Shown here: positions 58,094-64,000 of the stretch, piece after piece
How positions within the stretch are numbered: the stretch's first letter is position 1
Layout: every line of letters starts with the position of its first letter
Assembly (NCBI RefSeq): GCF_014117325.1
Contig: NZ_CP059732.1
Span: 8,259,501 to 8,323,500, forward strand
Direction of reading: 5' to 3'
Source of the DNA: Spirosoma foliorum
Lineage (GTDB): Bacteria; Bacteroidota; Bacteroidia; Cytophagales; Spirosomataceae
Length of the DNA stretch: 64,000 nt
Notes under the pieces: generated by a model
Told to the model about the DNA's origin: nothing
Databases searched by the model: none
Seen by the model: the letters and a program-made list of their open reading frames with translations, nothing else
Position numbers and translations under genes: made by a program

Positions 58094-59089
58094 ATGAATC
58101 CGGTCCTGGATATGACCATCGATGAATTGTTTGAGCAATTCGATAAACTCCGCGTTCTGATTATTGGCGATGTTATGCTCGATTCCTACGTATGGGGGCG
58201 TGTTGAGCGAATATCTCCCGAAGCCCCTGTTCCAGTTGTGACAGTCGATCGGCGGGAGTTGCGTTTGGGGGGAGCGGGCAATGTATTGCTGAACGTACAG
58301 GCACTCGGAGCGGAAGCCATTATTTGCTCCATTATTGGCATAGATGGGCCGGGAGATCAGCTTGAAAAAGAACTCTGTGATCGGGAGTTAAACTGCGATG
58401 GCCTCATCCGAAGTGCTGACCGAATTACGACCATTAAAGAGCGAATTATTGCCGGATCGCAGCAGGTAGTTCGTGTTGATACAGAAACAGATAAATACAT
58501 CACAAGCGATGAACGGAAACTGCTCATTGCGAAAGCGAAGGAGTTAATTCCGACTTGCCATGTCGTTATTTTCGAAGACTACGACAAAGGGGTTCTGAGC
58601 AAAGAAGCCATTGCCGAAATCACTGATTTTGCCAATGAGCGAGGGGTTCCAACGGTAGTTGACCCTAAAAAAAGAAATTTCCTGTCTTATCAGAACACCA
58701 CGCTTTTCAAGCCGAACCTGAAAGAACTTCGCGAAGGGTTGAAAGTAGAGTTTGATGTAGACAATGCCGAGGAATTTCAGGCAGTTGTTACCCAATTGAA
58801 AGAAACCCTAAACCTGAAAGGCGCGCTCATTACGCTTTCAGAACGAGGGGCTTTTATTGATTATAATGACGAAAAATTAAAGCTCCCTGCTCATGTTCGG
58901 AAGATTGCCGACGTGTCGGGGGCGGGTGATACCGTCATTAGCATTGCAGCCTGTTGCGTTGCGCTGAAACAACCTCCGAGTATTATTGCAGGATTATCGA
59001 ATCTCGGCGGTGGATTAGTCTGTGAATCGGTTGGCGTTGTGCCAATTGATAAGGCACAGCTAAAGGAAGAAGCAAAAGAGAATTTGTAA
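58094..59089 (+). CDS. rfaE1: D-glycero-beta-D-manno-heptose-7-phosphate kinase (RfaE1/HldE kinase domain)
   Basis: A 331-residue pfkB/ribokinase-family protein. The longer frame from 58007 is not supported; ATG 58094 (MNPVLDMTIDELFEQFDKLR) or 58112 fits. Signatures are LIIGDVMLDSYVWGRVERISPEAP, LRLGGAGNVLLNVQALGAEA and VSGAGDTVISIAACCV with the catalytic Asp in GAGD. The nucleotidyltransferase half of HldE is absent, as is usual when the two activities are on separate proteins. It makes heptose-1,7-bisphosphate for lipopolysaccharide. The stop abuts a long palindrome. Confidence 0.8.
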   Translation: MNPVLDMTIDELFEQFDKLRVLIIGDVMLDSYVWGRVERISPEAPVPVVTVDRRELRLGGAGNVLLNVQALGAEAIICSIIGIDGPGDQLEKELCDRELNCDGLIRSADRITTIKERIIAGSQQVVRVDTETDKYITSDERKLLIAKAKELIPTCHVVIFEDYDKGVLSKEAIAEITDFANERGVPTVVDPKKRNFLSYQNTTLFKPNLKELREGLKVEFDVDNAEEFQAVVTQLKETLNLKGALITLSERGAFIDYNDEKLKLPAHVRKIADVSGAGDTVISIAACCVALKQPPSIIAGLSNLGGGLVCESVGVVPIDKAQLKEEAKENL

Positions 59090-59090
59090 T

Positions 59091-59200
59091 GTAGCGTGGT
59101 TGGACTGGCGTAACGCGGACATCTTGTCCGCATAGCTAGATAATATAGTTATAAGCAATGCGGACAAGATGTCCGCGTTACGCCAGTCCGACCACGCTAC
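59091..59200. terminator. 43-base near-perfect inverted repeat between rfaE1 and hemE
   Basis: 59091-59133 pairs with 59158-59200, with one mismatch (TTGG against CCGA context) and a 24-base AT-rich loop. The left arm begins directly after the rfaE1 stop and the right arm ends directly before the hemE stop. The core GCGGACATCTTGTCCGC is itself palindromic. It probably terminates both genes, but its length suggests a dispersed palindromic element. Confidence 0.55.
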
Positions 59201-60226
59201 TTACATTGATAGTTTCTTCACTGCATCCACAAAACATTTTGCTTTATCTGGATCAGTATCAGGGTAGATGCCGTGGCCGAGGTTGGCAATATAATGCTGA
59301 TGGCCAAACGCATTGAGCATTTGCTTCACTTCGGCCCGAATCTGGGCAAAATCTGCATACAGTACACAAGGGTCAAGATTGCCCTGCAAGACCCGGTTCG
59401 GTATCAATTGGCGTGACTCGTGCGGGTCCATATTCCAGTCGATACCTACCACATCGCAGCTCAATTGGCCAATTTCGTGCCGGGCGAAGAAGGCTCCCTT
59501 TGCAAAGACGGTCACGGGTACTTCCGTAATGAGGTCGCAGATTTGCTTAATGTAAGGGAGCGAGAATGTGCGGTATTGCTCTGGTGAGAGAATGCCTGCC
59601 CACGAATCGAACAACTGGATTAAATCAGCACCCGCCCGTATTTGGGCTTGTAAGTAAGCAATGGTACTATCCGTGATTTGCTGAAGTAGCGCATGGGCAA
59701 AATCAGGATCGGTATATAGTAATTTCTTGGCGACCGAGAAGGTTTTGCTGCCTTTTCCTTCTGTCATGTAACAGAAAATAGTGAATGGCGCACCCGCAAA
59801 ACCAATAAGCGGCACGCGATTATTCAACTCTTTTTTGGTCAGCTTGATCGCATCCAATACATAGCCCAGGTCGCTTTCGGCATCGGCTACGCGCAAACGG
59901 CTCAGGTCGGCCATGTTGCGGACGGTAGTTGGGAAAACGGGACCCCGACTTTCAATCATTTCGTAGGGCAGTCCCATTGCTTCGGGCACAACGAGAATGT
60001 CGGAGAAGATAATCGCGGCATCCACATCGAAGGCGTCGACTGGCTGAATTGTTACTTCAGCGGCCAATTCGGGCGTTTTTGCCAGCGTGATAAAACTTCC
60101 TGCCTGTTCCCGAACGGCCCGATACTGAGGTAACACGCGTCCGGCCTGGCGCATCATCCATACAGGTACGCGCTCGGTCAATTCGCCCCGTGCGGTGCGG
60201 AGCAGCAAATCATTCTGTAAAGTCAT
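59201..60226 (-). CDS. hemE: uroporphyrinogen decarboxylase (HemE)
   Basis: The 341-residue protein has the family motifs: [20 protein letters not shown] near the N-terminus (substrate-binding arginines), [30 protein letters not shown], and the C-terminal [18 protein letters not shown]. It converts uroporphyrinogen III to coproporphyrinogen III in haem synthesis. It is monocistronic here and transcribed against rfaE1. The upstream TATCTTTG element is four bases from the ATG. Confidence 0.93.
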   Translation of the reverse strand: MTLQNDLLLRTARGELTERVPVWMMRQAGRVLPQYRAVREQAGSFITLAKTPELAAEVTIQPVDAFDVDAAIIFSDILVVPEAMGLPYEMIESRGPVFPTTVRNMADLSRLRVADAESDLGYVLDAIKLTKKELNNRVPLIGFAGAPFTIFCYMTEGKGSKTFSVAKKLLYTDPDFAHALLQQITDSTIAYLQAQIRAGADLIQLFDSWAGILSPEQYRTFSLPYIKQICDLITEVPVTVFAKGAFFARHEIGQLSCDVVGIDWNMDPHESRQLIPNRVLQGNLDPCVLYADFAQIRAEVKQMLNAFGHQHYIANLGHGIYPDTDPDKAKCFVDAVKKLSM

Positions 60227-60230
60227 GGTG

Positions 60231-60238
60231 CAAAGATA
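60231..60238 (-). promoter_or_regulatory. -7 element upstream of hemE
   Basis: TATCTTTG on the minus strand matches the Bacteroidota -7 consensus TAnnTTTG exactly and ends four bases before the ATG. Transcription would start at or near the start codon, so a leaderless or near-leaderless message is likely. Confidence 0.5.
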
Positions 60239-60380
60239 ATCTGAATTGCATCGGCAACCCGGCCAGCTTTTTATGATTTAAGTGATTATCTGATTTTGTT
60301 AACTCAGCGCTTGGGTCACTTCTTACTGGCCTAGCCAGAATCCTCCTGGAATTTCTCAACTTTGCCAAAAATTGAATCGA

Positions 60381-61463
60381 ATGCCCGCTCTCTTTATTGA
60401 CGCTGAACGCCTGCGTGACCTCAACAGTGGTTTAGGACAAGTTTGCCTACATCTTGGCCATGAACTGGTTCGCCAACGCCCCGAAGGCGAATCGTGGACT
60501 ATTACCTTTTTGGTCCCCAAAGGGAAAACCGGCGTTTTTGGTGACTCTGTAAATTATATTGAAGCGTCGTGGCAACGAAAGCTCTGGATTCCTGGTCAAT
60601 ATGATGTTTGGCACTGTCTGCACCAGGATTCTGATTATTTACCCAATCAGTTTCAACAGAAGCATACAAAACTAATTCTCACAATCCACGACTTAAATTT
60701 TCTGGAGCGGCCCGATTATAGTCAAGAAAAGAAAGCACGAAAACTTGCTCGACTACAGCAGGTTGTGGCTCGGGCAACTGCTCTGACGGCTATTTCTGAG
60801 TATACAGCTTCGATTGTGAAGGAAAAGCTTTCGACGACCAAGCTTGTACAAGTCATTTCTAATGGCGTAGCCGTCAATCCAAAGGATACACCTACTGCCT
60901 TACCTACTCATTCACTCATTCATTCATTCTCGCAATCATCTTTCTTTCTCTTCGTCGGTGTCATTCATCCAAAGAAGAATGTACAAACGCTTTTGCCGCT
61001 ACTCGAAGCGTTCCCTGATTATCGATTAGTGCTGGCCGGTCCCGACCAACATCCATACGCACAACATATTCGGGAACAGGCAGAAAAACTCGGTGTGGCC
61101 GACCGTTTATTGATGCCTGGCGCAGTTGATGAAGCCACTAAATTATGGCTTTACGCCCACTGCGAAGCGTTCTTATTCCCATCGCTGACCGAAGGCTTTG
61201 GACTACCCGTTGCCGAAGCCATGACGTTTGGTAAGCCGGTATTCATTTCAAAGCTAACCAGTCTACCTGAAGTTGGGGGTAAAGAGGCTTATTATTTTGA
61301 GAATTTCGAGCCGGAAAGTATGGCCAAAACACTACACGATGGCCTCCACGATTTTGGCCAAAATCCATTGCGCGAAGATCGCCTACGCCGACGAGCGGCT
61401 GGCTTCAGTTGGCCAAGCGTAGCAAAGGAATATTGGGCTTTGTATGAAGGGCTACTAAAGTAA
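60381..61463 (+). CDS. glycosyltransferase family 4/1
   Basis: A 360-residue GT-B glycosyltransferase starting at ATG 60381 (a TTG nine bases earlier is less likely). The N-terminal half has LFIDAERLRDLNSGLGQVCL and the donor-binding half LFVGVIHPKKNVQTLLPLLEAF. The E-x7-E site lies in FPSLTEGFGLPVAEAMTFGKPVF. The donor and acceptor are not known. Between the halves, TPTALPTHSLIHSFSQSS is encoded by a CATT-rich run that looks like an expanded repeat. The HAAS-like gene lies convergent 8 bases away. Confidence 0.82.
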   Translation: MPALFIDAERLRDLNSGLGQVCLHLGHELVRQRPEGESWTITFLVPKGKTGVFGDSVNYIEASWQRKLWIPGQYDVWHCLHQDSDYLPNQFQQKHTKLILTIHDLNFLERPDYSQEKKARKLARLQQVVARATALTAISEYTASIVKEKLSTTKLVQVISNGVAVNPKDTPTALPTHSLIHSFSQSSFFLFVGVIHPKKNVQTLLPLLEAFPDYRLVLAGPDQHPYAQHIREQAEKLGVADRLLMPGAVDEATKLWLYAHCEAFLFPSLTEGFGLPVAEAMTFGKPVFISKLTSLPEVGGKEAYYFENFEPESMAKTLHDGLHDFGQNPLREDRLRRRAAGFSWPSVAKEYWALYEGLLK

Positions 61464-61471
61464 TGGTAGCC

Positions 61472-62173
61472 TCATCGGCCTGGCGCATATTCGTAAAGCA
61501 ATTCATGCATCTTGTGCGATGTTAGCATATATAAACATACACTTGCCAGATATATTGATACCAGGACTGCCTGCATAGATGATGGCAAAAGTGGAAGCAA
61601 CCATAAATAGCCTAAAAGTCCGGAAGTGTATAGGGTTGCTGTTAATAGCCCCTGCCGTTTCATCATATATAATCCCTCCGCTGGAATGTTATGAATACCG
61701 TTCCGAACTATAGACTTTAGATAAGGCCATAATATTGCTAGCTGATTAATAACAAAGCCCACAATAACTCCGCCTAAGGTTCCATTAGAAAAGGCATCCC
61801 ATTTTGAACTGGCGCTTGAATTCGTCATTATGCTAAAGAACGAGAACACAAGAAGTACAGCATACGATGGTATTGTTTGCCGCCAAAGTAATGGCTTCTG
61901 AAACTGAATGATCAAAGCCTGTTTCCAGCTCTCGTCATAATGTCGGAACGTTACGCGGTTATAGGCTCTCTCCATTTTCTGCAAGCCTTTACGCCCGCCA
62001 AAAGCAGTTTGTATAGCTGTCAAGGCAGTTTCAAACGTCATGCCCTGCGCTATTCGTTCAGTAAGATCAGTCGAGTAATGGTCGGTTAGTTCGAGAATCA
62101 GCTCCTCGTTGGTGAGTAGGTTAGCTTCGCGAAGGTGATAATCAAGGGTGGCTTGTTGGGCAGGAGTGAGCAT
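61472..62173 (-). CDS. HAAS-like membrane protein, paralogue 1
   Basis: The 233-residue protein has an N-terminal soluble domain (about 1-75) with HLREANLLTNEELILELTDH and ALTAIQTAFGGRKGLQKMERAY, the HAAS/DUF1700-like layout, followed by four hydrophobic segments such as IPSYAVLLVFSFFSI and AVLVSIYLASVCLYML. It is paired with a close paralogue 5 bases upstream and a PadR regulator. HAAS domains are known to neighbour PadR-type genes and are thought to relay signals from the membrane. Confidence in the domain name is moderate. Confidence 0.6.
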   Translation of the reverse strand: MLTPAQQATLDYHLREANLLTNEELILELTDHYSTDLTERIAQGMTFETALTAIQTAFGGRKGLQKMERAYNRVTFRHYDESWKQALIIQFQKPLLWRQTIPSYAVLLVFSFFSIMTNSSASSKWDAFSNGTLGGVIVGFVINQLAILWPYLKSIVRNGIHNIPAEGLYMMKRQGLLTATLYTSGLLGYLWLLPLLPSSMQAVLVSIYLASVCLYMLTSHKMHELLYEYAPGR

Positions 62174-62178
62174 GGTGA

Positions 62179-62877
62179 TTAGGCTATTTTTTTGATGGAA
62201 TTTTGGCGGTTATTCAACAAGAGTGTTCGAAGGGCAATGATTACAGCTATGTAGTAAACTATACAAAGCGTTTCCAGGAGGGTATTTAGTAGTACTATTG
62301 AGCTATCAGATAAGCCAAAAGAGAAGGTCGGAAATAAGTATTTGTTGGCTAGGAGTAAGGATAAACTGGTTAGATAAGCTCCTATATATAATGCAGAGTT
62401 TGAACGCAGGCTAACCGGATTGACCTCATGTCGGTTTTGGTAGAAAAAGAGTAAACCGCTCAATAAATTGCCGACGACAGAACTTGTGACAAACCAAAAG
62501 CCCATACTTAAAGCTGATTCAACCGTTTCCTGCTGGTCCAAAGAGGTATTTAAAATAAAAAAACTTATAAAGATGCCAACGCTAATGAACCAGCGAGATC
62601 CATAAGTAAACGATTGAATCAGTCGCCATTCCATCAGTTTAGTCTGATGAAACTTCTGCGTTTGATACTCTTCCTCCATTTTTAACAGTCCTTTCCTGCC
62701 ACCAAAACCTGAATGGATCTCCCGTAAGGCCACTTCGAAAGTCATGCCTTGAACAAGACGATCTTCTATCCCCGCCACGTAATGGTCGGTGAGTTCGGCA
62801 ATCAAATCTTCATTGAGCAGCCAGTTTTCCTTACGCAAGTGGATGTCAATAGCGGTGAGTTGGGTGGGAGTGAGCAT
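62179..62877 (-). CDS. HAAS-like membrane protein, paralogue 2
   Basis: This 232-residue protein shares with paralogue 1 the phrases HLRKENWLLNEDLIAELTDHY, MTFEVALREIHSGFGGRKGL and a membrane half with four hydrophobic segments. The two genes arose by tandem duplication. The stop of the PadR gene is 2 bases upstream on the strand, so PadR, paralogue 2 and paralogue 1 form one transcription unit. Function is inferred from neighbours only. Confidence 0.6.
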   Translation of the reverse strand: MLTPTQLTAIDIHLRKENWLLNEDLIAELTDHYVAGIEDRLVQGMTFEVALREIHSGFGGRKGLLKMEEEYQTQKFHQTKLMEWRLIQSFTYGSRWFISVGIFISFFILNTSLDQQETVESALSMGFWFVTSSVVGNLLSGLLFFYQNRHEVNPVSLRSNSALYIGAYLTSLSLLLANKYLFPTFSFGLSDSSIVLLNTLLETLCIVYYIAVIIALRTLLLNNRQNSIKKIA

Positions 62878-62879
62878 AG

Positions 62880-63224
62880 TTAAATACTTGGTTTCAGTTT
62901 CAATACCAGGTTCAGATTTTCCAGAAACGAGGTTAGATCAGCGATGCGTCCGGCGGCTTCCGTATGGCCAGTTTTGGTGAGCGAGTAGTACTTGCGGGCG
63001 CGGCCGTCCACAACTTGCGTTTCGGTGGTGAGTAGACCTTCGGCTTCAAGTTTGTGTAGGGCAGGATAGAGGGCACCTTCTGTAATGGTCATTTCGCCCG
63101 CTGTCAGGTCTTTTACTTTCTGCGTAATCTCGTAGCCGTACATTTTTTCGCGGTCTTCCAGCAACCGTAAAATCATGACCGATAGGCTACCTTTCAATAA
63201 AGAGGAATTATTGGACGTGTTCAT
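62880..63224 (-). CDS. PadR-family transcriptional regulator
   Basis: The 114-residue protein (ATG 63224 chosen; a longer frame has no support) is a winged-helix PadR: LLKGSLSVMILRLLEDREKMYG, then KDLTAGEMTITEGALYPALHK (recognition-helix region) and the wing LEAEGLLTTETQVVDGRARK with the typical YYSLTKTGH. It is first in a unit with two HAAS-like membrane proteins. PadR regulators usually bind their own promoter; the divergent gene here is an ABC exporter. A -7 element lies four bases before the ATG. Confidence 0.85.
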   Translation of the reverse strand: MNTSNNSSLLKGSLSVMILRLLEDREKMYGYEITQKVKDLTAGEMTITEGALYPALHKLEAEGLLTTETQVVDGRARKYYSLTKTGHTEAAGRIADLTSFLENLNLVLKLKPSI

Positions 63225-63228
63225 AAGG

Positions 63229-63252
63229 CAAATGTACAAAAGAAATCTACAT
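63229..63252 (-). promoter_or_regulatory. PadR promoter with a possible PadR operator
   Basis: TACATTTG on the minus strand (63236-63229) matches the -7 consensus. Overlapping it is ATGTA-N11-TACAT (63232-63252), similar to but wider than the ATGT-N8-ACAT operator described for PadR. Autoregulation is inferred. Elsewhere in 63225-63404 only the promoter of the ABC gene was seen. Confidence 0.35.
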
Positions 63253-63389
63253 ACCTCCAAATCTTAGGTATTAAATCTGAACCAAGATTTTTAGGATTTT
63301 ATTGATTACTCTGATTTCACATCAAGCTTTCTTTGAAAGCAAAAAAATCATAGTCGGTCAGTAAAATCATAAAAATCCCGGTTCAGACA

Positions 63390-63397
63390 TACCTTTG
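63390..63397 (+). promoter_or_regulatory. -7 element upstream of the ABC exporter gene
   Basis: TACCTTTG matches TAnnTTTG exactly and lies seven bases before the ATG at 63405. No clear -33 TTG was found. Confidence 0.45.
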
Positions 63398-63404
63398 CAG
63401 GATA

Positions 63405-64000
63405 ATGAAAACGTACCTTCGATTACTCTCGTTTGCCAAACCGCTGAGCCGATTCCTGACGCCATTCGTTTTGACGTCGCTGCTATCCAGTGTATTTGGC
63501 GTGTTGAATTTTACATTACTGATTCCGCTGCTTAGTATTCTGTTCGATAAGGTCGATGCCAAGCAAATGCAGGCATTTTTAAGTCAGCCTGCTCCTTCGT
63601 TGACAAGTGGCCCTACCGATTTCTTCAAATACTACCTCGCGCAGATATTTCAGGACTATGGCAAAGTGGGCGCTTTGCAATTCGTCTGCTTTGTGATTGT
63701 CCTTTCTGTACTGTTCAATAATCTGTTTAAGTATTTGTCAGTAAGGCAATTGGAGTCGTTTAAGGCGAGGATGGTGGCCAAGTTGCGTGAAGCGGTATTT
63801 TCCAAAACGCTTCAATTACACCTCGGTTTTTTCTCGAATGAGCGGAAAGGAAACCTGATTTCACGCACTACGACCGATGTTCAGGAGGTAGAAAACTCAA
63901 TTGCCAATACGCTTTCTGCTGCCTCGAAAGAGGTCTTTTTGCTAATTGGCTACATTATTGCCTTACTCGCGACTTCGGTGAAATTGACCCTGTTCGCTAT
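63405..64000 (+). CDS. ABC exporter with fused permease and ATPase, N-terminal part only
   Basis: The open frame from ATG 63405 gives 198 residues to the right edge. It begins MKTYLRLLSFAKPLSRFLT and has an export-type transmembrane domain: FVLTSLLSSVFGVLNFTLLI, VCFVIVLSVLFNNLFKYLSV, then KLREAVFSKTLQLHLGFFSN and KGNLISRTTTDVQEVENSI, which match the MsbA-type coupling region. The ATPase domain lies outside the window. It is divergent from the PadR unit and might be controlled by PadR, but no direct sign is seen. Confidence 0.75.
   Translation, partial: MKTYLRLLSFAKPLSRFLTPFVLTSLLSSVFGVLNFTLLIPLLSILFDKVDAKQMQAFLSQPAPSLTSGPTDFFKYYLAQIFQDYGKVGALQFVCFVIVLSVLFNNLFKYLSVRQLESFKARMVAKLREAVFSKTLQLHLGFFSNERKGNLISRTTTDVQEVENSIANTLSAASKEVFLLIGYIIALLATSVKLTLFA

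Noticed and set aside
1..64000. tRNA or rRNA genes
   Set aside because: No cloverleaf-like or ribosomal sequence was noticed on either strand by eye; a dedicated scan was not possible.

Overview
The window looks like a chromosomal segment of a Cytophagales bacterium (Bacteroidota), most like Spirosoma. This is inference from gene content: a subtype-iii type VI secretion system (T6SS), a protein with a type IX secretion (T9SS) sorting tail, CHU_C-associated Ig-like repeats, a TamB/TamL pair, and promoter motifs of the Bacteroidota form TAnnTTTG. No RNA gene other than a candidate bridge RNA, and no CRISPR array, was seen.

1-19.4 kb: a T6SS-iii cluster. It holds vgrG (cut by the left edge), tssE, tssF, a beta-barrel protein with an SDS-R repeat linker, tssG (opposite strand), tssO and a second TssO-like protein, tssP, tssR, tssH/clpV, tssB, tssC and two tssD/hcp copies. 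A downstream tail encodes an OmpA-domain anchor, a membrane-anchored helix-hairpin-helix protein, a 55-residue membrane protein and an AAA+ ATPase of the kind normally found in extracellular contractile injection systems. tssK, tssN and a clear tssQ were not found here. The ATPase gene is interrupted at a run of nine T.

19.5-24.5 kb: an accessory stretch with two orphan genes (94 and 403 residues) on either side of an IS110-family element. The element has a candidate bridge RNA and unusually good inverted repeats. A J-domain protein and a von Willebrand A (vWA) protein follow.

24.7-38.2 kb: two tandem giant repeat-protein genes on the minus strand with 30 and 12 Ig-like repeats. Repeats 1-12 are collinear between them, so one arose by whole-gene duplication and the other then gained repeats. 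Both reading frames are broken at short C/G runs; in the larger one the break removes the T9SS sorting tail.

38.4-64 kb: mostly ordinary chromosome. It contains an OLD-like ATPase, a WG-repeat protein kinase with a PP2C phosphatase, a YbbA/YbbP-type ABC pair next to a GDSL esterase, TamL and TamB, TerC (frameshifted at a G run), NuoN, heptose-7-phosphate kinase, HemE, a glycosyltransferase, a PadR regulator with two HAAS-like membrane proteins, and the start of an ABC exporter.

Four genes carry single-base frameshifts at homopolymers. That could mean phase-variable switches, transcriptional slippage or residual assembly error, and raw reads are needed to tell. The most interesting regions are the T6SS-iii accessory tail with the injection-system ATPase and orphan cargo candidates, the possible vWA/J-domain/kinase/phosphatase control module, and the IS110 element.
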